Assembly (NCBI GenBank): GCA_021397835.1
Contig: JAJFZO010000882.1
Location: 1,612,001 to 1,676,000, forward strand
From: Moringa oleifera
Lineage: Eukaryota > Streptophyta > Magnoliopsida > Brassicales > Moringaceae
Reading direction: 5' to 3'
DNA: 64,000 nucleotides
A model generated the notes under the pieces. That model did not search any database, was not told where the DNA came from, and saw nothing but the letters and a program-made list of their open reading frames with translations. Made by a program: the position numbers and the translations under genes. The first letter of the stretch is position 1, and the number at the start of each line of letters is the position of its first letter. Positions 49,990 to 61,739 of this stretch are shown one piece after another.

Positions 49990-52900
49990 AATGATATGGG
50001 TCAGCGATCAGATTGAAATTACTCTATTAAACAAAATTATGAAAACAAAACAGACATTGAATTTTTGTATCCACATGGATATGGACTGTTAGGCATCTTC
50101 ATGTAGGTTAAAATCTGAAGAGATTGTGAATAGGATAGGCGAAGAGAAATCGTGTATCTGATGTTGACATAAATGGCGTTCTTTTACTCCGGACATGAAG
50201 AAATGAAAGAGACTAAAAGAGGGCTACAGCAAGTTGAATTAACAAATCAATAGATGAAGTGCTCTTCCTAGAGGAGACTAGCATGAAAATTATCATATGG
50301 GTATTGTCTGGCACAAGTAATTCATTTCTTAACTTTTCTCAATATTGATTGATATCATACCTCTTCTCTGTTTCTTTCTTACATTACCTGGTTTGGATAT
50401 AATCATGATATCTATAATGAGTTTTGCTTGAGGTTTATAAAATAAAATCATTTGTAGTTCTACTGAAAGTGCAAGAAAGAGTAAGCTTGTTATTCATTAA
50501 AACTATATATTCTCATTAGATTGTGCACACAGGCAAATTATTGATAAATTTCTATGTTTTTTCTCTATTTTTTGGTTCTTGAATCTTTCGTGAGCTGATT
50601 AATAGTGCAGACGTCACATTTAACTCCTCTTTCTCCTCACAGAGAAGAAACCTAAATGTGATAGAGAGAGGGAGAGGAGAGGGTTTATGTTTAGCTTGTT
50701 AGTTAATTATTATATGAACTAGAGAGTACTCAAACAAAGAAACTTCAAGTCTACCTTGAAACTTTAGAGTAAAACTAGATAGAAGTCCAGACAATTTTTC
50801 ATAGCTAGATAAGCTTGAGCTTGACATATACAGCTTGAAACTTGGCTAGGGTTCTTGTAAAGGAGAGCAGGGCGACTAACAGCCAATTTGCATTCTCTCT
50901 TCTATCTTCACAAACTATGTTAAAAATGTTGGAAGTGTAGTGTACCTTTTTAAACTTCTCAAATCTTAGAGAAAACTCACAACGAACTTCACAAGAACTC
51001 ACTAAATTAAGAAAATACTCCGAAAAAGAAAATTACTTTTTTTTAAAAAAAACTGCATATTTTGATGTTGTTTTCAAATAACTTAGATTTACATTTTAGA
51101 TATATATATATTTTTAAATATGACAACGCAAGAATACTTAATAATATAGATGCATGAACAAAGAGTAATGAAGATTTATAAACAAATTAAACAAGTATAT
51201 AACTAAGACACTTAGAAATTCAATGTATCTTTTAGAAAGCATAAGCATACATCGTCCAGTAGCTTAATGAGATCAGCTCACAAAGAGATATATCAATAAC
51301 AAGTTTTTATCAAAATAATAGATCATTCAAATCATTATTCATCAATTTTATCATGCATTGTTCAGGCATTTACTTCCATGAGGCATATATAGTTGCATTT
51401 TCGCTCTTGTATTAATCTTACTCCATGCAATTCTTATGAATAATCTTGTAACTTCGCATCAAGAATGTCTGGGGTCTAGATTGGTATTGTCTTATTAATA
51501 GGATGAAACATGGCTAGCTTCTTAAGTTGAACTCAAGCAAACAATAAATAAAACTCTTAGAAATTCAATGTATCTTTTTGAAATCCAAGAAATCTTCATT
51601 AATCCTCCAAGAAAAGAAAACGTAAGGTTATACATCGTCCGATACCTAAAATGAAGTACAGCTTGCACAGAGATATATTGATAACAAGTTTTTATAAAAA
51701 TATAAATTATTCAAATCATTAATTCTTTAGTTTTACCTTGCATTATTTATACCTTTACTTTCATAAGACATATATAATTGTATGTTCGGTTACTAATGTC
51801 GTTACTTCATGTCATTCTTATGAATCCTAAATCATGTAGATTCATATCGTTTGGATTCTAGATAGATATTATTTTAATAATAAGATGAAACACTGCTAAG
51901 TTCTTAGGTTCAAACTGAACTTTCTGCCTGAGGGATTTAATAGTTAATTTTGAGGCATTTAATGGTACAATAAATTTCATATGCACGGATAGAAATGAAT
52001 CAGTAAGCATCTTCATGTAAACTAATTGATCATGGGAGGATGTGATAAAATAAGATACCTAAAAAAAAAAAATAGTGTATGAGATGTTGGTATGAATTAA
52101 TTATGCTCTACTGGAAGATACAAAGACTTATATGTTATAAAATATATTAGCTAGTTGCATTACGAAAATGAAGGAAGTGTCCTTCCCAGTGGAGAATAGA
52201 ATGAAATTATTAGATGGGGTATTGTTATATATGGTGTATTAAAATTTTTACTTGTCTTGATAATAGTTCATGATATTTATAATGAAATCTGCTGAGATTT
52301 GTAATAGTTTCATTTTGGATTCTACCAAAACTTCAAGCTAGTCAGGCTTCTATATAGTAACAGAGAGAATTATTCTCTTCTTTGAATGAGTACTAAAAGA
52401 GCTCAATCTCGTTCCTACCTGATCATTAAATTTCATCTTCTTCCATTTAATTTCAAAAATTTTCATGCTACTTCTTGCAATATATATTATGAATAAATGT
52501 AAATGATTGAAGAATAACCGTCGCTTTTTTTTTTCCTTTCCTTGCTCTTTCAGTTCTTAATATCTTACATGAGCAGATTACAACTTGAAAAAATATTTAA
52601 GTCCTCTTTCTCCTTAAGAGAAGAACATGTTCAAGATAATGCATTGCTCTTGCGAGAGTGCTAGTGCTTAGCTTGATCAGTGATTTGAACTAGACACCCA
52701 AACCCACAAACTTGAAGCTTACCTTTCAAAGTTCAGATAAAGCAATTAGATAAAAGCCCACACTATTTGTTTGTAGCTAGAACTAAGCTTGATAAAAAAC
52801 TTATTAGCAAGGGTTCTTGTAAATGATTAATGAAGAGGAAGTCTGACATATTGCATGCAGGTAACTTGCAATAATCTCTCTTCTGTATTTACAACATTTT

Positions 52901-53640
52901 TACTTTAGAAAGCATATGCTCATGTCTTCCTATATCTAAAACCAAATCAACCTGCAAACAGATCATACATTAATCACAAGTTTTTACATGAAGAAATAGA
53001 TCAAATTCAAGTCATTCTTCCTTAGTATTACCTTGCATATTTAATTGTACACTCACTTGCATAACACATGTAAGTAAATCACCATTCTTATGAATCCTGG
53101 TTCCTGTTTATGCCTATCAAGCATATACCAAGTTCCGGGTAGATATTATCTTATTAAAATCATGTAAAATTGCTAGCTTCATAGATAAAGAAACTGAGCT
53201 TTCACTTCTGCAAGAAAGTTTGGTTACTTCTTTCTATAGTATTTCAGTTACATTTTTTCAATTTATCTTTTTTTTTTCTTTGGTTGCTCAACTCATAGGT
53301 AGAACTATTTTTATTAAAAAAAAAAAAGAGAAAGTAAGGTAGACATGAAAATTGACTTAATTTTAAAGCACATAGTAATGTTTTAGTCTCTTTTAGTTAT
53401 ATCAATCATTGGTCATTGAAAATAGTTTCTTTTAATCCAAAGGATTATTTAGTTAGTTTTGAGTTCACATGTAACATGCCTTAATGCTAATTGAGCATCA
53501 AGTATTTTACAAGATTGACAACTTAACATCGTCTTTTGGATTATTATTGCATTCATAAAATCATTGTAAAGCTAATTATGTTAATTTAATTATTGATATT
53601 TTCTAAGATAATCACAGAATTAGTATAACTGTAAAATTAA
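49990..53640. repeat. X block 2: duplicated non-coding tail of the E gene
   Basis: Matches X block 1 (35,380-38,430) and X block 3 (61,740 onward). Landmarks are GCATCTTCATGTAGGTTAAA (about 50,090), AACTTTAGAGTAAAACTAGA (about 50,760), GAGCTCAATCTCGTT (about 52,399) and TACAAGATTGACAACTTAA (about 53,510). It has more internal copies than block 1, with related segments near 50,740-51,480, 51,530-51,900 and 52,670-53,160. No coding frame is convincing. Confidence 0.7.
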
Positions 53641-53929
53641 ATATTCGGACAAAGGTTCAACCCTACTTGAAACAACACGTACAATATTCAAACAAAATCA
53701 ACCTCTAATCATTCAATAATCTTACCTTCCAAGCATAATATCTATAGACTTGAAAAACTAGTATAGAGATATTGTGAGAAGTTAATTCAAATTAGGGCAC
53801 TACATTCTTTAGGGAGAGCAAGTCCTGCAAATAAATGAGAAGGTATGACCAAGAAGCACAAGGTTAACTAACAAGATTTTTCTTTTACCTCTTACCTAAG
53901 CTGAATCTTTCAATTAAACTTTTAGAAAT

Positions 53930-54860
53930 GATTTTAAAAACTGTTCTTAATTATGAACATAACCCTGATGATCGTTTTTGACAGATATGGTTTTGATTTT
54001 GATTCTTATCTAACGTATTAATTATTATTTTTTCTTACAATTTTTATATGAGATTGATAAATTTCAAATTTTTTATAAAATTGAAATCAAATCGAACATA
54101 AAGATAGACAATTCATACTTGAGTTTCACATATTTATACCTAAAAAGTTATTGGCCAAATTAATGTTTTACCCCCTCAACACACTAGAGAAGTAACAGTT
54201 GTGACAAAAATCTTTATGCCCAAAAACGATAACCCTAAACAATTGTAGGGTACGAAGACCAGTTAAACTATTTGGAAATCGTTGAGCATACTTTCATCAT
54301 GCTAATTCATTTGTTACACAAAATGATGTTTGACAAATGTGAATAGATGTCTATTTTTTCGTTATAATTAAAAGTTTTTCAATATGCAATATGTGATATG
54401 TATGTCAATTATGGTATAAAAACTGCATAAAAGAATGTTATTAGAGGAAAAAACACACACTTATGTTAACTTCAAAAGAACATATATATATTGCTGAAAT
54501 CCCAACTTTACTTATTTATTTCATTAATATGTTAATTGTATTATTGGTCTAAAAAAATTTAATCTCTTTCTTGATCTACTCTGTTTTGCTTTTGTTATTT
54601 ATTTTTTATTTTTTAATTTTTAAAAATAATATTAAAAGTATACAAATCTTTAAACTATAACCATTTATTGATATTAGAATGAAAGGCGTTTGAATTTGAT
54701 AATCTGCAAAGTTACTTAGCTAGACTTTGAAAAAAATATATATAACAACAAGGGTTAAGTATGAACATCATCAACATAAGGGAAAAAAAAAAAAAAAAAA
54801 ACAACAACAATAATAAACAAAGCGAAGAGGTGATGGCGTCCGAGGAACCATAACGTTTAA
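53930..54860 (+). pseudogene. Truncated second copy of the RDM1 5' part
   Basis: From about 53,930 the sequence tracks the RDM1 upstream region (about 46,130 onward), for example TTTCAAATTTTTTATAAA near 54,061 against 46,315. At about 54,632-54,670 it matches the start of RDM1 exon 1 (ATTAAAAGTATACAAATC) but the ATG is lost. A Lys/Asn-coding remnant with ACAACAACAATAATAAACAA and GCGAAGAGG near 54,800-54,850 corresponds to the exon 1 tail. No sequence like exon 2 follows. It is a broken partial duplicate. Confidence 0.75.
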
Positions 54861-55059
54861 AAGTAAATGCCTAAGCAACTATTTTAGCTAATAGCTGAGA
54901 TTGATCTATACAGCTTGAAACTTAACTAGGTTTATAATAGTTAATTTTCATTCTTAGTTATATATTCACAAGTTTTGCTAAAGAAAGAATAAGCTTACAT
55001 CCTTCTTCAATACGCTAATAACAAGCTTATATATATATAAAAGACCATTAATTCATTAT

Positions 55060-55790
55060 TTAATGATGCACATGACTCATGAACTTAATAGTGATTTTTT
55101 TTTGTTTACATTATCAAGTTAGCCAAACAATTCATACACTCTTATTTTTTAAAAAAATTAAATAATGACAAAATTCAAAATATTGTCCAACTTTAATCAT
55201 ATACAACAAAGATATCTCAAACATTTTTTTTTTGAATAATACTTAATTAATAATGGGAAAACAGCAGCAGAAAACCATTTTGTTAATTTTAATGAAAAAA
55301 GCTCATAAGTGATGTTTTTTTATTAATTAAATATCGAGTTATTTACATGACCAAGAACTTAATAATGCCTTTTTATTCATTTAATTAATGGTGTAAACTA
55401 CAGTCAAAATATATAATATAACTCAAAACTGATTTTCTGAAATAATGACAAAGTCAAAAAGATAATCAAACGGTGTTTATAGTCAAATCTCTTACATGCT
55501 CATACTGTTTATATTCATAATTTTGTAAAGCTTGCTAACCCTTTTATTATTATTATTATCATCATTGTTAATACTCAATTAATAATGGTCAATATGAACA
55601 TGGAAGACTGTTTTGATGATTTTAATAAGACACACGCTCATGTAATATGTCTGTGTGTTAATTAAATATCATGTGATTTGCATATTCATGGACTAAATAG
55701 TCTTTCATCTTTATTACTGTGTAAGTTAGAGTCAAATCTCATTTATGCTCATTAATCTCAAAATTAAATAATAATAAAGCCAAAAAAAAA
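55060..55790. repeat. Promoter-proximal repeats upstream of MBD-D
   Basis: Three units of the degenerate repeat of 23,930-26,940, with ATGATGCACATGACTCATGA (about 55,063), AATGAAAAAAGCTCATAAG (about 55,290) and AATATCATGTGATTTGCA (about 55,663) as landmarks and AGTCAAATCTC ends. Non-coding. Confidence 0.6.
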
Positions 55791-55851
55791 GTCAAAATTC
55801 AGCATGAAATTATGTCTCCAGTTATGCCCAAATTCCTTGCTCTTGGTGACA

Positions 55852-55859
55852 TCTATAAA
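55852..55859 (+). promoter_or_regulatory. TATA box of MBD-D
   Basis: TCTATAAA, 119 bp before the start codon, within the block conserved at the same place in copies A and B. Confidence 0.65.
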
Positions 55860-55970
55860 GAAAGAAGGATAAGAAGATACCAATGAACCTCCCAATTTAA
55901 AACAAAGAAATCTTTAATCTAGCAGTCCTGACCATTGTCTTTTGTTTTATTGATTGTGCACTCAATCACC

Positions 55971-57558
55971 ATGCCATACAGAGCAAATATTATCCAAGCA
56001 TCTAACTCAGGGCCACCAAGAACTAGGGAAATACGCAGCAGAGCAGCTCGAAGACGTGGACCGCGGCAAGAGCTAATCATCCCCCTTTTGCCACCAGGTC
56101 ATGTCTATTATGGTGTGCAAAATAATACTTATGTGGAGATGTCTTTACGAAATGGGGCATTGGTAAACAATGCAAGGCCCGTTGAACAGGAGACGGTCTC
56201 CACCTTGGAGGTTTTACTGCAACAAAGAGGAAACAGAAGGCAACGGGAGAATTCGGTTTCCATATTTTTTGATCGAAATTCCCCAAATTTTCGTTGGCTA
56301 CGTCAAGGTTGGGTAGCTGAAAAACGAGTTACATCTCCAGAAAATTTCTATTGGGTACGATTTCTATCTTTTTTATATTATTATTATATGTGTATACATG
56401 GATTTGCTTGATTACTTTGCCTTCACAATATACATTTATATATAATCTTTGTTTAATTCTTTAATTTTAAGTTTTATCATATGATCAGTATGAATGACCA
56501 AAAGCGTATTTCATGACCTAAAAAAGTAAAAGTAGTCGTCTTACATGTCTAAATTGATTGTTCTCTTAATCTAATGTTAATGCGAATGATTATTACTCAT
56601 GAATTTCGTAAACCCCAAAATCTTAGTTCCAAATGTGAGATGTATGTATTAATCACATCTTAGTCATAAGAATCAATCCCCAAAATTATTACTATGTATA
56701 TATACTTATATTTAACTCTTAATCAATGACTTAAGTATATGATTAGGAAAATTTTTACCTTCTAGGACATTTTTCAACCTTTCAACTTTAAATTATCATT
56801 AACTTGGTTTCATAATTTTACAAAATCAAATATATCCTTATTGTATGTGTTCTTTCTTTTGGCATATGGATTTATTGAATAATAATTATTTATGCTCTTT
56901 AACTTTGCTGCTGGTTTCACAAAATGAGCTTATATGTCCAGAAGTATGATAAAAACTAAAAATATCTCTAATATGTTATTGATCTGACATGAAATTATGA
57001 TACCCAATGTCATTTTCTTGAGAAAATTTATCGTTTTACTTTTTTATGTTTATAATTTATTATTATTATTTTTACCTTTCTAAATACTGGTTGTCACGCT
57101 ATCATTACAGTATGGAATATACATTTCACATAACTATGTCTAAGATGATTTAAGAAAATTGAGATCTGATAGTAGCAAAAATTGCATGATCAAAAGCTTG
57201 TGGTTTAGAAATGGACTGATTTTTTCAGAATAGATTCCTTCTACAAGATGTATGATTTTTCTTAAATTGCTAAGGTTTACTTGAATTCAACTAAATTGCA
57301 TTGTTAAATAGTTGATTGTTTTGAGCTAGAATTCATATTTTAGTATTTTGTGATGCATCAATAACTCTGGGTTTCATCGCAAACCATAAACTGAAAAATA
57401 TTATGTCTATGAAGGCAATAATGTGAAGCAAATGGATGGAATTCTATTATTATTATTATTATTGTTATTATTATTTACAGATTTACTATGATCCACAAGG
57501 GAGACCATACAGGTCAAAGCGGCAAGTTCGTAGACATTGGAGAGAACATGCAGAATGA
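55971..57558 (+). CDS. Small methyl-CpG-binding-domain protein, copy D
   Basis: Exons 55,971-56,354 and 57,481-57,558 join to 153 aa. The protein is collinear with copies A and B: SNSGPPRTREIRSRAARRRG, PGHVYYGVQNNTYVEMSLRN, STLEVLLQQRGNRRQREN, WLRQGWVAEKRVTSPENFYW, then IYYDPQGRPYRSKRQVRRHW and a short tail REHAE. The intron is 1,126 bp with a TTA microsatellite just before the acceptor. Relative to copy A a small indel near GCAGAATGA ends the protein early. The MBD signature residues (GW, R of EKR, DPQG, YRS) are kept. Substitutions between copies keep charge and frame, which suggests coding constraint. DNA binding is expected from the family, not shown. Confidence 0.78.
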
Positions 57559-57865
57559 CAATAATGAAGTTCAGGAGCAAACATGATGAGACAGTATATT
57601 ATCTTGTTCTTCGATGGATGATCAGAAGAATGTCTTTCCGTGTGCTATATTTTCTCTTCCTACAAGATGTTCCCATAATTCAAAATCTATTTCCTAGTAG
57701 TATATTACAATGCTAGTTATATTGTTTTAAACTTTAGTGATTTTGTTAATCTTTTTTTCTTGAAGTTATCATATCAGATTTCATTATTTTAAATTAATCA
57801 ATAGGTCTAATTATATGTTTTTGTTAGAATTTATTATTATAGTTTAACTGGATGAAGATTTTTTA

Positions 57866-60550
57866 TTGTTATGATTTCTATCTTTTTTTTTTTTTTATTT
57901 TTTACATATATTTTTGCTTGATTAATTATGTTACCTTTAAAATGTGCCTGTTTAATTTTTTTTATTTCATATTTTTTGTGATAGGAATATGAATCACTAA
58001 AAGGGTATTATATATTTGATGACATGAGAAATAAAATTAGCCATATGGCATATTGAATTGGTTGCTCTCCAATCTACCGTTAACACCAATATTGGCTAAT
58101 TCCTAAGAAGAATTATAATTTTCATGATTTTTATGTTTTTACCTTCTCAATTTATTTGTTTTATTATGTAGTTTTTATTGGCCATATCTTGATGAATTCA
58201 TTGCATTTCTATGCTCCTATACATTAGATTAGCTTGAAATTAAGACAACAAACAATGACACATGGAGAGATAAATTATATTGGAAGTGTCAAGTCAAAAG
58301 TATAGGAAAAAAAGTTAAAACAGTCTCCCAAACAAAGATAGAAATAAAAATTTATAATTCAAACCTTAATAATCTTCACCTTAATACATAAACACAAAAG
58401 TCTTACTCCTAAATAAGGTGATAGATATATGTACTAAACATATTTTTGTCCGCACATAAAAATCAATTCGCAAAATCATTTTGTAGTTATATGGAACCCA
58501 TGGTCGTTGGCATAAGTATAAAACTAGGAAAAAACAAAGAAAATTAGCTACACACAAAATTAAGGATTAAATGAATGTTCTTCGTTCACTTACTTTTAGG
58601 AAAACTTTGTTACCAATATAAAATAAATAAAATTAACTCCTTTAGTTTTTCTCATCTCTACATATCTTCTTTAAACTTAAAAAAAAAAACCTTCCTTTCC
58701 TTTTCTTGGTTAAGAAAGAGAGAGCAAATACATGGTTGACTTACAAGCTTCAATTCATTCAAAACAGTGTTTTTTCAAACTTAAATTGATGCTTCATCAT
58801 CAATTAAATCTCATAAAAATAAACAGCTTTAATTACATAACCTTAAACCCACATATAGTTATGTTTTGTTGATTATTTGATCGGCAAGATAATTTTCAAT
58901 GTTACTTGTTTTATGGTTGATGTAGATAGAGGCATTTGACAAAGAACATTGATAACAATATATAACTATAGTCTAAGAACTCAATTATTTAATTAAATCT
59001 CAATTCATTATCTGTGAGAAAATATCAAAATAAAATAAGGAAAAGACTCGGAAGAAAAAGCACCAGAAAATTTTATATGCTTGGCTAAAGGTTTAAAAAC
59101 TATTCTTGCTTGTTCTATTTAATGTAGTAGCTTCATCTAGAGAATGCTCTTCTAGGATTACATCTCTCGACAAGCCCCTTAAATCAAAGAATTTTTTTTT
59201 AAAAAGTAGATACAGATATTATATTAATTATTGTTAAGGGTTGAATTTAGTAAAACTGGACAGGTGAGATGGAGACAAGCTGATCGGAGTTAAAATCTCT
59301 TTTGCAAGATGAGGATCTATAAAAATATGAAAAGTTTTCTGAGCTTAATTTGACAAAGGGTTACCTAAGGAAGAGCTTCTAAATAAGAGCCCTCAATGCA
59401 TGCTTAAGTCAATAAGCAGTTTGCTATAAGAAATAAGAAGAGTCTGTGGATACTTATGTTGATAAGGAATGTAAGTGTGTCAAAAAAGTAAACAAAACAT
59501 AATGAGATGTTGTCGTAGTTTAATTTATAGGAAATATGTTGCTTGAATCTAAGTTGTTATCCTTTTTATTGCCTCCTAGGGCAAGTTAACTATCTTTCTG
59601 ATTCTTGGAAATGTGCATTACATATGATTATTAATAATGATCTAATCTAATGGATTACCTATTCAAACCCCGGATCAAATGGATTTTCATTGTGCCTTTC
59701 GAATCAAGTGAGATTTTGATGAATGTTCCAGTTACAATGCCTAATCTGAGCTTAAATTTTTCGAACCGTGCTACCATCTTTGAGCTTTCATGCCATATGT
59801 CTCTCTGCTGTTGATGGTCGGATGTATACCCCATCTTAGTTACCAAGTCCATCGTTTGCTTTGCCATCATTTATGGCCCTTGTAGTGTATCTCATTGCAT
59901 TGCTACACATCAACAACAACGTTAGTACCTTTGCATCATATTGCACACCATAACATTTGCAACTCGATGACAGTTGGTGGTAAGGTTATAGGTGGTGCTG
60001 CTGACCTTTAAGTTGTTTTAAGATGTCAAATTTCGATGTTGGACCTGAATTATTGAGAGGCAAAATTGTTGGTGTCCACGACCTTTTGCTTTGACACATA
60101 ACATTAAATCTGAGTGGTCAGACTGTAAGAATGTCGACGATGACTTAATTTCAAGTTGCTTTGATACATAATGTAATATTTTAAATGCTCAACATGGTAG
60201 ATTTATGGGTTAATTGCTTTGTGCAATATGGTTATCATTATGAAAACTGATATATTGATAGTGGCAGGTAAAATCAGCTTAATCCAAAATACATAATTAG
60301 AGATATTTAAGTTTAATGTAAAGACTAATACATTTTTTACATTTGCAAAAACAACCAACACAATTCCAAGCAATGAGTTGCATAAAGCAACACAAACCGA
60401 GAAAAAGTAAAGGTAGATTGCTTCACTTAAAGGCATTCAACATTGACAATCCTAATTAGCTTCTTACTCTTTTAGCTGATCATACTTATGACGTAAACAG
60501 TGGCTATGCATGAAGTTTTTACCCTAAGATACTTAAATTCAACATTAATA
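57866..60550 (+). pseudogene. Intron-only remnant of a fifth MBD gene
   Basis: Directly after the MBD-D 3' region the sequence switches to what is normally the start of the MBD intron (TATGATTTCTATCTTTTTTT). It then follows the copy A/C intron for 2.6 kb, including one 363-bp-type unit near 59,520, ATGTGCATTACATATG near 59,611 and GTGGCTATGCATGAAG near 60,501. Neither exon 1 nor exon 2 is present. The junction lies at a shared TATTG, suggesting a microhomology- or homology-driven deletion that removed exon 1. Confidence 0.72.
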
Positions 60551-61222
60551 TCCATTGGGTTTATTATTATTTTTGTTTGTTTTTTGCACCTTTATTTCTA
60601 ATTTTTATTTACTTATAATATGCACCTTAAACATTTTAATATATAAGATGATAAATGTTTTAAATATTTTTTATTTAAGTATATTTTCTTTCAATCCTGC
60701 ATTTTCTTCTTTCAAATAGGTAAAAGTGCTTGCAAGTTGAGTAATATAATTTTCAGTATTTTTAAGGCTAAAAGGACTAATTGTTATGTTATAAAAAACT
60801 TAATAAAATATCAAAATATTAATGAAAACATAAAATCATTATTCAGCAGATACTTGGGTTATTTTATTGTATAAATTTTTATGTAAAACAAAAAAAATAT
60901 TAAAGCATGTAATACTATGAATATTTTTGTTCTTATAATAAAAAAAATCCCATTTAATATACATATATATTTAGTTATAATATTTTGATATACTAATTTG
61001 TGCATAATATATTTTTGAGTTTCATTTGTTAAAAATAATATAAAATATGAAAAATATAGAATGAACCCCTGATGTTGAATACACAGATGGGATAATTTAG
61101 AAGGGCTAAAGTGGGACAAAACTTAAAAATTGTGAGACAAAATGTAAAAACAAGAAAAACATAGAAGACAAAAAGGGATAAAAAGGGAAATGGCTAACAT
61201 AAACAACATTTAGTGTAAACTA
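60551..61222. other. AT-rich spacer, start of X block 3
   Basis: Matches the region starting near 48,650 (TTTATAATATTCACCTTAAA type landmark; here ATAATATGCACCTTAAACAT near 60,617). No gene is seen. Confidence 0.5.
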
Positions 61223-61309
61223 ATGAAGAAAAGAGAGTTTCATTACTTACAGCTGCTCCTCCTCCTCCTTTGCATCATTCAGACAATTATCCAAACACCC
61301 TCAGCGGCC

Positions 61310-61730
61310 ATGGCACAGCGACAACAGCAGCAGTGTGGAAGGAAGCAACTCCCAAATGTCATCATCAACGAGAACCGCCAACTGTCTCCGCTGTCACTGG
61401 CAACTCTTCAGGCAATTCAGCAGAAACGTCGTCCAGGAAAAAGTCAGTCTGAAGGGACAACGTCCGTCATTCATGACAACACCTCTATGGGTTATGAGTG
61501 GTTGTTGCCTGGATGGCTGGCTGAGGAGCGCCACATGAAATCCGGCAGAATTTATAGGGTACTGAACTTCCTTTTTTTCTTTTTTGCCTTTTCCTTGATC
61601 TTTTTAGTGTGTCACCTTTACGATGCGGTATGAGTATTTTAGGGTCTGGACGAAATGTGAGTTTCTTCAAAGCAGGGGGGAACTTGAATGGAGTTCTTAC
61701 CAGGAGATGGAGATGATATGGCCCGTTTAA
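61310..61730 (+). CDS. E-type divergent MBD paralogue, copy 3 (open)
   Basis: Exons 61,310-61,558 and 61,635-61,730 give 114 aa. Exon 1 begins MAQRQQQQCGRKQLPNVIIN. It aligns with exon 1 of the A/B/D copies: RQLSPLSLATLQAIQQKRRP against RPLEQETISTLELLLQQRRN, and WLLPGWLAEERHMKSG against WLHQGWVAEKRITSPE. The intron sits at the same MBD position. Exon 2 (YFRVWTKCEFLQSRGELEW) lacks the DPxG and RS residues of an MBD, and a two-base loss after TGT changes its frame relative to copies 1 and 2. The acceptor is GAG, weaker than the TAG of the other copies. An in-frame ATG at 61,223 would add MKKREFHYLQLLLLLLCIIQ and more, which looks like a signal peptide but equals 5' UTR in the sister copies. It may be a recent pseudogene. 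Confidence 0.5.
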
Positions 61731-61739
61731 TAATTTCCT

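Noticed and set aside
61223..61309. Signal-peptide-like N-terminal extension of the E3 protein
   Set aside because: In E1 the frame stops before the shared ATG and in E2 its ATG is missing, so it is more likely 5' UTR. Kept only as an alternative.
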